Positions 32,929 to 44,866 of a stretch of 64,000 nt of DNA are shown here, piece by piece. Source of the stretch: Phyllostachys edulis. Taxonomy: Eukaryota; Streptophyta; Magnoliopsida; Poales; Poaceae. Where the stretch lies: the NCBI GenBank assembly GCA_036346405.1, contig CM070558.1, positions 2,480,001 through 2,544,000 on the forward strand, read 5' to 3'. The notes beneath the pieces were generated by a model that was not told where the DNA came from, ran no database searches, and saw only the letters and a list, made by a program, of their open reading frames with translations. A program made the position numbers and the translations under genes. Each line of letters starts with the position of its first letter. Position 1 is the stretch's first letter.

Positions 32929-34371
32929 TCAAGCTGAGCTAGGGAACCAGTGGGGGAACTCCTTCTTGAGGTCCTCTTCACGTTCCCAAGTTGCCTCGGC
33001 TTCAGAGTGGTTACTCCATGGCACCTTGCACAGCTTGGTGGTCTTGTTCCTTGTAACTCTCTCTGACACGTCCAAAATCTTGATGGGGTGCTCTCTGTAA
33101 GTGAGGTCTTCTTGGAGGTCCACAGCTTCTAAAGGCATCTGGTCCTCTGGCACTTCATAAGCATTTCTTCAAGCTGTGAGACATGGAACACATTGTGGAC
33201 TCCAATGAGTGAGGAGGAGGTTCAACTTGTAGGCTACTTCACCCTTCTGCAAGGATGGAAAGGGTCCAATAAATCTTGGAGCAAGTTTCCCACTAACTCG
33301 AACATTGCATACCCTTGAGAGGTGACACTTTGAGGTAGACTTGGTCTCCTGGAACAAAAGCTAGGTCTCGACGTCTAACATCTGCGTAGCTCTTTTGCCG
33401 AGTTTGAGCAGCCCTTAGCTTCTCCCTTATTGACCTTACTTGATCCTCGGCTTCTTTTAGTAGGTCCGGGCCAAGAACTTGACCTTCACTCGATTCTATC
33501 CAGTACAAGGGAGTCTTGCATTTCCTCCCATAAATAGCTTCAAAAGGGGACATTTGAAGGCTCGCTTGGTAGCTGTTATTGTAGGAAAATTCTGCATATG
33601 GCAACATCTTGTCCCAACTAGATTGCCTTTCCAGGGCACAAGCTCTCAACATGTCCTCAAGGACTTGATTAACTCTCTCAGTTTGGCCATCTGTTTGTGG
33701 GTGGTACGCTGTACTGAAATTAAGGTCTGTGCCCAAGGCATCATGTAGCTTTTGCCAAAATTTGGAGGTGAATTGGGATCCTCTGTCTGAGACTATCTTC
33801 TTTGGAACACCATGAAGGCACACAACCTTTGCCATGTAGATCTCGGCCAGTTTGTCTCTAGAATAGGTAGTCTTCACAGGAATAAAGTGAGCCATTTTTG
33901 TTAACCTATCCACGACGACCCAAATGGAATCAAAACCAGCTTGGGTGCGAGGTAACCAGCTTATGAAGTCCATCCCGACCTCTTCCCATTTCCACTCGGG
34001 TATGGGTAAAGGCACTAAAGTCCTCCGTGTCTTTGGTGCACTGCCTTAACTTTTTGGCAAGTGTCACATTTGGCCACAAAATCTGCTATTTCTCTCTTCA
34101 TTTTCGGCCACCAGTACAATTCCTTGATATCTTGGTACATTTTTGTAGCTCCTGGGTGTATAGAATACAATGTCTCATGTGCTTCTTTAAGTATTACTCT
34201 CTTGAGCTCTGTGTTATTGGGCACACAGAGCCTCTTATCAAACCAGACCGCACCTAGGTCATCTATAGAAAACCTTGCAGTCTTCCCTTCTCTTATGTTG
34301 GCCTTGATTTCTTGGATGTTAGCATCTCCCTCTTGGGCTGTCTTGATCTGTTTTTGCAATGTGGGTTGCAC
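32929..34371 (-). pseudogene. Gypsy integrase with chromodomain-like tail, broken
   Basis: Minus-strand frames in order. 34371-34015 is the H2C2 zinc-binding domain (HETLYSIHPGATKMYQDI, CDTCQKV). 34015-33293 is the integrase core, with the DDE residues in GMDFI, VSDRGSQF and QTERVNQVLEDML. 33357-33169 is a FIGPF linker typical of the C-terminal domain. 33153-32929 is a chromodomain-like stretch (ILDVSERVTRNKTTKLCKVPWSNH...ATWEREEDLKKEFP). Catalytic residues are intact, but a stop lies between the zinc domain and the core, and two frame changes separate core and tail. Integration activity is not possible from this copy. Confidence 0.88.
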
Positions 34372-34383
34372 TTCAAGTCTTTG

Positions 34384-35590
34384 CTAAGAATCCTCTTCAA
34401 CTAATTCAAGTCTAAGCTTCAAGAATTCTTCATACAAAGTAGGCTGGCTCTCCTTGATCATCAAAGTATTAGCATAAACTTTCCTGCTCAAGGCATCTGC
34501 CACCACGTTGGCCTTGCCTGGGTGGTAATGAATTCCCACATTGTAATCCTTAATAAGCTCTAGCCACCTTCTCTGCCTCAAATTCAGATCTGCTTGAGTA
34601 AAGATATACTTTAGGCTTTTGTGGTCAGTATAGATTCCACACCTATTACCTATGAGGTAATGGCGCCAAATCTTTAAGGCATGAACCACAATGACTAACT
34701 CTAGGTCATGAGTAGGGTAGTTTGCTTCATGGTGCTTCAAGCTGTCTTGAAGCATAAGCTATCACTTTTACATCTTGCATAAGAACACAGCCAAGTCCTT
34801 GCTTTGATGCATCACAATAGACCTCAAAATCTTTCCGACATATGGAAGAACCAAAAGCTGGGCAGAGGTCAACTTCTTCTTGAGCTCTTGGAAGCTTTGT
34901 TCACACTCGAGGTCCAGAGGAACTTCTTTTCTTTCTTTAACACCTGAGTGAGAGGTCTTGCAATCCGGAGAAGCCTTCAATAAACCTTTCAGAGTAACCG
35001 CCATGCCAAGAAAACTCGACTTGAGGCCTTTGTCCTAGGGGTTCCCAATTGAGCACATCTTGAACCTTATTAGGGTTGACAGACACTCCTTCTTTTGACA
35101 AGACATGCCCCAAAAAGACCACTTCTTTTAGCCAAAACTCACACTTACTAAACTTGGCAAAGAGCTGATGAGCTCTCAGCTTCCCCAAAACCGAAAAGAG
35201 GTGGCTTGCATGCTCCTCTTCACTCTTGGAATATACAAGAATGTCATCAATGAAGATAATGACAAACTTGTCTAGGTACTCCATGAACACTCGGTTCATC
35301 AAATTCATGAAATAGGTAGGGGCATTGGTCAGCCCAAAAGACATGACAGTGAATTCAAATAACCCATACCTAGTTGAAAAAGCTGTTTTAGGGATGTCTT
35401 CCTTGTGAATCTTGAGTTGGTGATATCCTGTTCTTAAATCTATCTTTGAAAACACAGCAGCTCCCTTCAATTGATCAAACAAATCATCAATTCTTGGCAA
35501 AGGATACTTGTTCTTGATGGTGACATCATTGAGAGCTCTATAGTCCACACACATCCTTTGAGTTCCATCCTTTTTAGGCACAAAAATCAT
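34384..35590 (-). pseudogene. Gypsy reverse transcriptase-RNase H, broken
   Basis: The RT palm and fingers are clear in 35590-34937: VPKKDGTQRMCVDYRALN, FSKIDLRTGYHQ, and the catalytic FIDDILVYS with its two aspartates, followed by VVFLGHVLS. The thumb/connection and start of RNase H (35004-34768) lie in another frame. The RNase H end with YTDHKSLKYIFTQ and ADALSRK lies in 34755-34384. The upstream protease frame is joined to RT by only one in-frame stop at 35636-35638. At least two frameshifts lie further downstream. Confidence 0.9.
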
Positions 35591-35635
35591 TGGGGCTCCC
35601 CAAGGTGAGGAGCTAGGTCTAATAAAACCCTTGCT

Positions 35636-36124
35636 CTATAAGTCTTCCAACTGCTTCTTCAACTCCACATGATCATCAACATGCAATCTGAGGGCCTTTT
35701 GGAGATGGGGGAGGTCCCAGGACAAGGTTAATGACAAACTCAAGGTCTCTGTGCAGGGGCATTCACAGGAGCTCATCAGGAATACATCCACAAATTCTTT
35801 AACAACAGGGACATCCCCCAAAACTTGAACTTGAGCACTACAAGAAAGGGCTCCTTGGAGCTTCTCTGAGGCGGCCGAAAACTTCACAGTGGCACCAGTA
35901 GGGCTGGTCAAAGAGATACTTTTGCCACTACAATCCAACATGGCATGGTGGTTAGCTAGCCAGTCCATGCCCAAGATCACATCTAGGGACCTGGTGTCCA
36001 AAAGGATAAGGTTGGCTAGAAATTCTACTTCTTCTATGACCAATTTCACTTGTGGACAACCCTGGTTCGTACTTAGTTCTGAGCCGGGGGATTGAACCAA
36101 CAAGGTAGTCTTAAGAGCAACAAC
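35636..36124 (-). pseudogene. Gypsy protease C-terminal part and linker, broken
   Basis: The frame contains VILGMDWLANHHAMLDC, the second hallmark of retroviral-type aspartic proteases of this family, followed by a linker (VVKEFVDVF) that normally leads into RT. The active-site DSGA lies upstream in the gag frame (about 36150-36165). A stop and frame change near 36103-36125 separate them, and a TAG at 35636-35638 ends it before RT. Confidence 0.85.
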
Positions 36125-37250
36125 TCAAAACTGGTGCTTTGCAGCAAAACTCCGAGAAATAAACGAATGGGAAGCTCCAGAGTCAAACAAAACTGCAGCC
36201 GGCACTGAATTTACTAGGAACATACCTAGTACCACATCTGAGGAGGTCTGAGCTTCTTCCACTGCCACATGGTTCACACGGCCCCTTCCAAAAGTCTGGG
36301 AGGTCCTGGCTTGAGGAGGCCCTACGGCTTGAGAGGTCTTGGCCGAGGGAGGTCCTGAAGTAGAGGTCTTTGCGGCTGGCTCAGTCTTCAGTGGGCATTG
36401 ATTGGCAAAATGCCCCACTTGATGACACTTGAAACAGGTGATCCCCGCTGCTGTGGAGGTCGCTGGGGTTGACTTGGTGCTGCCAGTGATGCGGCGCTGA
36501 GCAGGGACAGATGGGCGGGAGGTCTTGACAGAGGTCCTGGGAGGTCCTTGGCACTTGGGTTGGAACTGCACAAAAGCTTTGTGGCGCTGGGGAGGCCTTT
36601 GTTGAGCACTGGAAGGTGGCACCTTCCTCTTGAAAGACTCAGAAAGTTCTCTTCGGGACTCCTCAATGAGCATTGCCTTGTTCACCATATGCTGGAAATC
36701 AGGATAATCGTTGCCCACAACTTGAACTTTTAAACTGGGATGAAGGCCTCGCTTAAAGCGCTTCTGCCGTGCATCATCCGTAGCCACATCTTCACGAGCA
36801 TAACGTGACAATTGGGTGAACTTTGTGAGATACTCGCTCACTGACATGCTGCCTTGCTTGAGCTCTCTAAACTCTTCCTTTTTCATCTCTACCTTCCCAT
36901 CGGGGACATGCGAGTGTAAAAGCAGTGCAGATTCTCTGCCCAAGTGATCCTCCTGGGGTCAACATGTGAGGCACAAAATGTGTCCCACCACTCAGTGCAG
37001 TCCTTCCAGGTTGATGTGAGGCAAACAAAACCTTCTCCTGTCTTCACAAATGAGCAATATCCAACTTTTCTCGGTTGATCTCAGCCAATCATCTGCATCC
37101 AATGGCTCAGGGGAGCTCGAAAATGTAGCTGGGCGTGTCTTCATGAACTCTGACAGCCTTGATTGATGGTGAGCTGGGGGTGGAGGGGGTGGCGCTGCTG
37201 ACCACTAGCCCTAACCTTACCACAGTCGGTCCTATAGAAATTATAAAGGC
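36125..37250 (-). pseudogene. Gypsy gag and protease start, 5' part degraded
   Basis: 36943-36125 encodes the second half of a retrotransposon gag (FRELKQGSMSVSEYLTKFTQ, RFKRGLHPSLK), a proline/serine-rich linker, a zinc knuckle CFKCHQVGHFANQC and the start of the protease (AAVLFDSGASHSFIS). Upstream to about 37250 the gag N-terminal part (FSSSPEPLDADDWL-like) can be followed only through frame changes. Stops near 36945 and 36960 break it. No full-length gag is possible. Confidence 0.85.
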
Positions 37251-37495
37251 AAGGAGGTCAAATTAGACTTAAAAATTGAGGTTCCAGCAAGGGTAAGGTA
37301 ACAGAACTAAAGAGGGAGTTAAGATTGAAGTAGAACAGGGTAAGGAATGATTTAGACAAGTTAAGTACAGCATAGAACCAGAACAAGGTAAGAACCTCCA
37401 AACCGATTTTAAGTTGTTTTGCTTTAGAAAATAACCTTTTGAATCAAAACTAAACCGACCTTTCTACCTAGGGTCACGCCCTACAGTCGACCAGG

Positions 37496-37507
37496 GCTCT
37501 GATACCA
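37496..37507 (-). promoter_or_regulatory. tRNA-iMet primer-binding site of the Gypsy element
   Basis: The minus strand reads TGGTATCAGAGC, an exact complement of the plant initiator tRNA-Met 3' end, two bases from the LTR end at 37510. It fixes element polarity. Confidence 0.92.
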
Positions 37508-39804
37508 ACTGTTACGACCCACCCCGTGATGTACCGCAAGAGGTCCGGGAGGACCATTTTTTTTTGCGCTGCGAAGTCACCATGGAAAGATGTGGTGGCA
37601 CCGCATGGAGCTTTATCGAGGAGGTCTGCCAGGACCTCCCAGGAGGTCTTGGTCCGCCACTGACCTCCCAGGAGGTCTTGAGGACCTCCTGGAGGTCGTG
37701 GCCGCCACCCGCCTCAGTAGCACCTCCAGCACATCACTAAGAGAGGTCCGACAGACCTCGAGCTAAGTCCCGAAGGACCTCCACAGTGGTCCCGCCTGTG
37801 CATCCGAGCTAGTCCCAGACAACAGAGCTAGCCCGCACAAGAACACAAGCCAATACCACAACCACGAGGTCAAACAAAGATGAAGCGCACAAATTAAACT
37901 TTATATAATAGGACCTTATGGCCGAGCTTGTTAACAAGAGGTGCGCCATCGAGGGCTTACAACATCAACGAGGACTTACTGGCGGCAACAAGGAGCTTCT
38001 AGGGCTCAAACACCAGAACACGCAAAAGCCATCCAACAAGCACCACAGGCTGTCGGGTGGAGGACGTCCTAGGCAGCTTAGTCGTCGAAGAACTCCTCCT
38101 CGAAGAGGTCTGCACCGCCCTGCACTTGATCATCCTCATACTCTGCTTTGACACAGGGCTTAAGCCATGAGTACTTGGAATGTACTCAGCAAGTCACAGA
38201 GAGCAAAGATGCAATAATATTCATGCAAGGACTTACCAATGGAGAGCTGTATGGTTAGTTTGCAAAGCCAGTTGAACACTAAAAATAGTAATAGATTGAA
38301 AACAAAGAAGGTAAAACCATAATACATAATAGATTGAAGTTGGAAAAGTGGAGGGAGCACCAGCTCACGTCCACAACCGTACATGGGGGAGGTCTGGTCA
38401 CACCAGTGGCCAGGTCCTCTCCCAACAACCACTCAAGAGCACCCACTCAAGAGGTCCGAGCTAGTCCCTGGACCACTACCCGAGCCAACCCTGACCCTCA
38501 GAGAGCCGGCCAGGGTCTCTTCGAGGCAAAGCCAAGGCATCTCGCTGTAGTGCCCAACGACACCAAATTTCCAAAACAACTACCCCTTGCACCATTTTCA
38601 CTGAGCATGTCCATGACCAAGGACTTGGCTATTCAATAGATCTTTCACTGCAGAGGTGTACAACTTTACCCACAATCCACGATCTCTCTAGCGGGGACGG
38701 GTTCGGTCACCCTTGCTCACTTCCTAAGGTGAGCAAGTCTAGAGAGCTGCAAGGCCTTTACAAAGCTTTGAACTGACTAGGGCTGCCCGCTAAGGTTTCG
38801 CAATCCCCTCTAGTGGTCTAGAAATCCACAGGGTTATGGGGTGCCCCCTCTTGCGCCAACGAATCACACGCTCAACCACAACAGCCCCAAGCCATCTCAT
38901 TGCTAATTATTCAGCCTGGACCATTCCCATAAAATGATCTTGTGGTTGCCTTTGTTTGGCCCATTCAATAGACACAAAGTGAAGTCCTTAGTTGTGCTAA
39001 GGCAAGACTTCCACAACCAAGTGTGCAAAGCACCCACTACTCACTCCCGCCTTCTTGCCTCAAAGAAACAATTTGTATAAGCCCATGCCAAAAGACCACC
39101 CATTCTGGCACACAAATTTTTAACCAAGTGGTCTCACACCATGGTCAACACAGCTTAGGCATCCTGCCATAGCTGCTCAACAATGGCACCAGCCACACAA
39201 TTCATAATTTATTAGTCAAGATTATTAGAGATGAAGCATGATACGTTAGAACCACGTTTTCTAAGCAAGGTCAGATAAGACCCTCGGCCCCCATGTTGGA
39301 AAATAACAAAGAATACCAACTAAATTATCCACCCTAAGGCTCACAAGGTGAACATGACAACATGATGGAGACAAGGTATAAATGAGGCATAACAGCAAGT
39401 AGGCAAGTAACTACAGCCCAAACCATTTTCATATAAACATAGCCATGCATGATAAAGTAAAACCGAAATACATTTACGAAACTTGGTTCAAGATGATCAA
39501 AAGGGGATCTGTGGCTTGCCTTGGTCAAGCAGTGGAGAGCCTTCTGCAGCAAGAGCTGGGTCCAAGATCTCCTCGAACTCGTGATCTACACGTTCGCAAG
39601 AAAACCAAATAAGCAAAACCACATTAAGCCAGAGAACTTCAAAAGAACCAAAAAGGAACTCAAACCAACTCAGCCAAAAAGGAAACCAAGAGGCTTAACA
39701 CAGCCTCAAAGAGCTCTGGAAAGGTCTTGCACAAGGAAGACCGAAAGCAGACGAGGCAGGAAGGAAGAAATGAGCAACAGGTTACAAAGGCTTGCCCGCC
39801 CAGG

Positions 39805-39816
39805 CTTTATATAGCC
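39805..39816 (-). promoter_or_regulatory. TATA box in the right (5') Gypsy LTR
   Basis: GGCTATATAAAG on the minus strand, about 1.7 kb into the LTR in the sense direction and about 0.9 kb downstream of the 31-bp array. This would be the element's own promoter. Confidence 0.72.
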
Positions 39817-40683
39817 GGAGTTGGTAGTGTGCACCACAAGGAAAACTCAGTGACGTGTAGGCAATCGGGACAACTAGGGCAAGGCTTGCCCTAAAAGAAT
39901 TGAAATAAAGTATCTCAGATGTGATTTGCATTTAATGTGACCCGACACCTATTAAATGCGCATGAGTTCTCGAGGCAAGAGCAATAATTACAAGGTGAAG
40001 AGGGGTGGCAAGTGGGGCCGATCAAAAGGGTGCACCATCGGTCAAAGAGGTGGCCCCACCGCAAGGGTCATCCCCGCCAAAGACCCGTGTGAGGTCCCGG
40101 GCAAGAGGTCCAAGACACTTAGAGGGGAGGTCCCGGACAGAGGTCCAAGGACTCAAGAGGAGGTTCTGACAAGAGGTCCTCAAAGCTCACAACGAGGGCG
40201 TCTGACCCTGCACTGCACAAGGGAGGTCTAAGGGTAAAGATTTCAAGGGGAGGACCTCAACGGTCCAGATCAAAGGGTGCAGGGGAGGTCCTGACCAACA
40301 GGAATATCCTGATTTAGGAGGGTGGTCCTTACAAAAGACCAGCAAGGACCGAGGAGGTGGTCTTTGCAAAACAACCAGCAGGAGGTCCTAGAAACAAGGA
40401 AAACGCGCAGCAAAGCAGAGCCGTTCGATTGAAATCGGGCGGCCCAAAAAGGATAGGAACGTTCGGACCAAACTAACATGCCCTTAGGATCGGGCCATCC
40501 AAACCACATCGGATGGTCCTAAGGTTAAGAAGGCAAGGCCTCAAGCGATACAGCCACGAGAGTCAAAGATGGGTCCAAGCGCTAAGGAGGTCTTGGACCT
40601 AAGGAGGTCGGAACCTTTGGATCCAACTAGGGAGGACACAGACGGCTAAGATCTCCCGAGAGGAGGTCCTAATGGCAGATCCT

Positions 40684-40905
40684 AACAAGGGAGGTCCGAG
40701 GCTAGATCTCAACAAGGGAGGTCTCGAGCGGCGGATCTCAACAAGGGAGGTCTAAGCGGCTAGATCTCAACAAGGGAGGTCTGAGCGGCTAGATCTCAAC
40801 AAGGGGAGGTCTGAGCGGCTAGATCTTAACAAGGGGAGGTCTGAGCAGCTAGATCTCAACAAGGGGAGGTCTAAGCGGCTAGATCTCAACAAGGGCAGGT
40901 CTTAA
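40684..40905. repeat. 31-bp tandem array in the right Gypsy LTR, about 8 copies
   Basis: Same AACAAGG(G)GAGGTCTGAGCGGCTAGATCTC unit as in the left LTR. Several units here have an extra G (AAGGGGAGG), a variant not seen in the left array, so the two arrays have diverged independently. Confidence 0.9.
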
Positions 40906-41529
40906 AGGACGCGAACGAGGTCCGAAGGACACAAAATAAGTCCGCAGGGACATAGGGAGGTCTATTTGGACACAAGGGAGGTCCAAATAGCCACGAGGAG
41001 GTCTAGGAGGGTCCCAAAAGGGGCGCTGGGAGGTCCAGAGAGACTCTGGAGCGCCCAAGAGAACTCAGGGGTTCCAAGAGAGCGTGGAGAGGTCCACGGG
41101 GAGGTCGAAAAGAAGCAAAACCAAGCGTGGCTTGGGGGGGACCAAAGAGGTTTTGAAACACAAACCCGAGCCGGGTCCTTGACAGGAAAACCCCAAGCAA
41201 GGGAGAGGTTCGAACAGAGGGGAGATAAGAGAGAGGTCTGGATCTCAAAGAGATTCAACCCAACAAAGGAAGTTAAGAGATAAGAGACAAACCCAGGGAC
41301 ACACAGAGAGGCTCCGGAGAACCAACGGCCCGAGGGCAGCAAAGACACCACAGAGAGCCTCAACAGCAAGGAGCACCAACAAAGAACTTAGTTAAGGTTT
41401 AATTAATTCCAATTGAACTCTCCAGATTTCAAAACGTCAGGTTAAGCTTTGGGTTCTCAATAAAGCCAAATGGTTACTTTTATTTTGAAAACCAGGCAAG
41501 AAACTTTTTAAAGAAAACGGGATGTTATA

Positions 41530-42055
41530 GTGACTTAGGCAATGGGAAAAACAAGTTGATGTTTGAACAAGAGAGTACATTTTAATAAAATATGTACCCG
41601 TGTCCTGATAGACAAAGTACTCTCAACTGTATAGAAGAGGATGGCTTAAAGCCTTAATGTATTCTAGTGTCCAATGAGGGAAAAAGGTATTAGCCTACAG
41701 GATACCTAGAGTGAATACACCTACTTGAGCTTAACTGAAGTCGTAGTTCACGAGAATAGGGGCATTCTCTAGAAAGCTCATGAGCAGATAAGGGAGCATG
41801 ACCATATAAATCTCTGGTTAGGTTTGGTTCTTTGACAGCCTAGTATCAGTTGAGATTTCAAGTGAAATCTAATCACGAAAGACTGTGAATTCAAGGCATA
41901 GTCCATTCATCAGTTGTGAGAAGATGAATCTTGTTATTCTAGGTGCAAGTTCAACTCGTACGGGACTTACACTGAAAGACTGGTATATTAACAACTCTTT
42001 AGCACAAAAGTTTTTATCTTACTCTTTGCTGCTTGCCTTGGAATTGGTGGGGGAT
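41530..42055 (+). other. Copia element 3' internal region and polypurine tract
   Basis: Non-coding sequence with the CACCTACTTGAGC...GTAGTTCACGAG pattern seen behind Copia pol genes. It ends in GGTGGGGGAT (about 42046-42055), a polypurine tract directly before TGTTAGAATTGG. It is truncated on the left by the Gypsy LTR. Confidence 0.75.
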
Positions 42056-43355
42056 TGTTAGAATTGGGCCCTTATTTGTAAAGGTCCATTCATTCCTAAA
42101 TTCCAAAGCATGCATGGTTTAGTCCCATATTACCTAGCCAAGTAGTGGGAGAGCAATTTATAAGGTGGAGTCCTTGCCACCCCTTGATACATGTGATACA
42201 TGTCATGGGGTGACATGAGGAGGACTATAGCTAAAGTCACACACACGCACGTACGCATGCGCGCATGTTTATTCGCGTGGCAATCACGTGACTTGTGACT
42301 TGCGACGCGCGACCGTGAACGTGTCGTGAACTAAGTCCACCTTTCTTTTACTGACCGTGTATTTCTCTCTCTCAATTCAAGTGTCACATATGACCAGCGA
42401 GAGCTTTCCTTATATCTCCACTTGGACCTCTCCATGAGATCCTCTTGGACCTCCCTCGGAGATCTCTTGGACCTCTAGGAGATCCTCTTGGACCACCCTT
42501 GGAGATTTCTCTTGGAACTCCAGGATGTCCTCTTGGACCTCCCTTGGAGTGTGGAGATCCTCTTGGACCTCCAAGAGATCTTTTGGACCTCCCTTGGATC
42601 ACTCCAAAAGAGTGTGGTCGGAACACTGTGGTCCCATTGGACCTCTTCGGGAGATCCTCTTGGACCTCCCTTGGAGGTTTCTCTTGGACCTCTTCGGGTG
42701 ATCCTCTTGGACCTTCCTTGGAGAACATGGTCAAAGTTGTAGACCAGTGGTCAAAGCTGAAGACCAACGTGTAATCAGGATATGATAAATACTGCTTACT
42801 TACCATTAATTGGTTTTTAATTAGCAGTTACCAGTGTTCTAATGTGTGCTTTATTGAGAAGTTACTAGAGAGTAATTGACTCGACCCTTAAAAGGTTTTC
42901 GAGAGGTCCAGATCAAAAAAAGATCTTTTTTTATTCCAAGAATTCTTCTTCTTCCTCTCTGTCCTCTTGTCTTTGGAGGGTTGTCTTTGTTTGAACCAAG
43001 CCGTCCCTTCTCCTCGGCGTGCAGGGAAGGAGGGTGGCGGTATCTCGAACCATTGTTGCGGTGTTCACCGCACGGGCGCAATAAGGTTCTGGGCAGCAGA
43101 TCTGCGCTGACCGCTTCTTCTACTGCGACGTCTATGATCTGCATTGCATCGAGTCTGCATTGCTTCCTGTTCTTCATCAAGCTTGACTGTAAGTTGGTCT
43201 TATGACCAGGCTTTTCTGTTATAAATCTTTTATTGAGTATATTTAGAAGTGCAAGGAGTAGCTTGCTGTTAGTATCAATTTATGCATCACTAGCTATTTG
43301 TGATCTTTGCCTCATAATAAAATCTGGAATTAAAATGTTGTCCACATTTCCAACA
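42056..43355 (+). repeat. Copia LTR
   Basis: The start TGTTAGAATTGGG after the PPT is well supported. The end at TTTCCAACA (43355) is proposed because TGTTAG/CCAACA form the expected short inverted ends and gag begins 40 bases later. A typical iMet primer site was not found after it, so the right boundary is tentative. The LTR contains a minisatellite (42420-42735). Confidence 0.6.
42420..42735 (+). repeat. Minisatellite of CTCTTGGACCTCC units in the Copia LTR
   Basis: About ten imperfect units built on TCCTCTTGGACCTCCCTTGGAGAT, with spacing of about 27-30 bases and some variation. Open frames here on both strands come from the repeat and are not genes. Confidence 0.88.
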
Positions 43356-43394
43356 ATCCAGAAACCTTATTGTGGGTATTTTTGTGATCTAGCA

Positions 43395-44280
43395 ATGGCT
43401 GGTGCTTCTAATTCTATGAAACCTGAGAGGTTTTATGGTTAGAACTTTCGTAGATGGGAGACAAGTGTCAAGTTTTGGCTCATGTCTTTGGGGGTGTGGT
43501 GGGTGATCCATACACAGTATCCAATTACGGATGAACAGACCAGACGTTTTGACACAGATAACAACACAGCCATTGGATGCATACTGACCATACTATCCGA
43601 CCAGCTCTATGATGTGTACATAGACTTCAAGTCCGCCACAGAGTTGTGGGATGCACTCGATCACAAATATGCCGAAGTTGAGGCTGGTCGGTGGCTCTAT
43701 ATGTGTGAGCAATTCTTCGACTATAACATGGAAGATGCTAAGTCGATAGTTGCACAGGCTCATGAGCTGTAGTTACTAGTCAGAGAGATTGCACATCTGG
43801 GTTGTGTTTTGCCTCCTAAGTTTGTGGCTACAGGTATTGTTGCCAAACTTCCTGCTTCATGGCGGGGTTTTGCCACTGGCTTAAAGCACAAGAGGGAAGA
43901 GATATCTATTGAGGATCTCATTGCTGCCCTTGATGTGGAAGAAAGGGCAAGAGCAAAAGATGCACCAAGCACTTCCAGTGAGAACAATCAGATCAATGCA
44001 AATGTTATAGAGAAGAGATATGGCAAGAATAACAAAGGCTTTAAACCAAAAAAGACAACTAGCTTTAAGAAGAAAACTAAGAAGAAGGATATGAGGAACA
44101 TCACCTGCTTTGTGTGTGGGAAAAACGGTCATATGGCGAAAGACTGTCATTTCTGCAAGAGTAAGGATGGTGTATAGCCAAAGAAAAAGGTTGTCAACGT
44201 GATCATAGGCGAGACCTCAACATGAGGGTACGGTAATCCATCTGTTGTATTTTTAGCATATCAATCCACTGATTGGTGGG
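43395..44280 (+). pseudogene. Copia gag with start of protease, truncated
   Basis: The ATG at 43395 opens MAGASNSMKPERFYG, then a stop (TAG) interrupts NFRRWETSVKFWL. The UBN2-type gag core continues (YDVYIDFKSATELWDALDHKY) to another stop after AQAHEL at 43770. The second part (43809-44177) carries a Lys-rich stretch and the zinc knuckle CFVCGKNGHMAKDC. After a stop at about 44175 the protease region begins (QSTDWWVGTGA, where DTGA is expected, so the catalytic Asp is replaced) and is cut off at about 44290 by a LEO1 fragment. Confidence 0.88.
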
Positions 44281-44290
44281 TTGGTACTGG

Positions 44291-44866
44291 AGCAGCAGCA
44301 GCAGCTCCAATTTGATTATAGCATATGACTACAACATGTTTTCCTTTTAAGGTTGCAATGATGTATCAAAATCCGTTTTCAGTCATGCATAGAAATTTCA
44401 GTCGGAATGGAATTCGCAGTAACGTGTATTTTTTGCCTTGTTCTGTTTTGTTTACCATTTAATTTCAGACCAGCATGGCAGCACTGCGAAGCCTGCGCTT
44501 TTACTGACCAGCTAACGAATGATGCAACAGTGCTTAACAAAAATTTATCTACAAAGTCTGACTTCTAAAATGAAATTCAAATAGGTCATATTTCCAGTGT
44601 CAAAGTTACTGGCCATCTTGTTCTCGGCTGCTACTGAGAGTTCATTATTTACCAAGCATGTCCAATGAGAAAACCCCAACTCTTTGAAAAATTGGCAGGA
44701 TTACAGAAAAGCACTAGCACTGCTTACTCTGGAAAAAGACAAAAAAAATGGAGTTTGAGGCCATGACATGTTACCTCGATTTCTTCATATGACATAGCCG
44801 CTTCTTCTCCCACGTCTTCCTCGTATTCATCCTCCTCATCCAGCTCATCTTCCCTTCAGATTGTAC
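44291..44866 (-). pseudogene. LEO1/VIP4-like fragment (copy C)
   Basis: Aligns with 23370-23930 of copy B. Near 44770-44866 the minus strand encodes REDELDEEDEYEEDVGEEAAMSYEEIE and then the donor GTAACATG. The 4-base insertion and the in-frame deletion seen in copy B are absent, so this copy keeps the older reading frame. The remainder is intron sequence up to the GCAGCAGCAGC where copy C joins the Copia protease. Only one exon part survives. Confidence 0.75.

Larger units (their letters stand above)
28409..41529 (-). mobile_element. Gypsy LTR retrotransposon, chromovirus (Tekay/Del-like), about 13.1 kb
   Basis: Two direct LTRs of about 4.5 and 4.0 kb enclose an internal region of about 4.6 kb (32893-37509). 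On the minus strand the order is PBS, gag with a zinc knuckle, protease, reverse transcriptase, RNase H, integrase and a chromodomain-like tail: the Ty3/Gypsy order. All frames are broken by several stops or shifts, so the copy is not autonomous. The 5-base flanks differ (TCCCG and GTGAC). The left flank is LEO1-intron MITE sequence and the right flank is a Copia interior, so the element has not kept a simple insertion context. Clade assignment rests on the chromodomain-like tail and is moderately sure. Confidence 0.9.
37510..41529 (-). repeat. 5' LTR of the Gypsy element (right copy)
   Basis: Runs from TGTTACGACCCACC to AACGGGATGTTATA. It is about 460 bases shorter than the left LTR because it lacks the MITE and has fewer 31-bp units. 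TATA box at 39805-39816. Its right flank is the 3' internal part of a Copia element. Confidence 0.88.
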
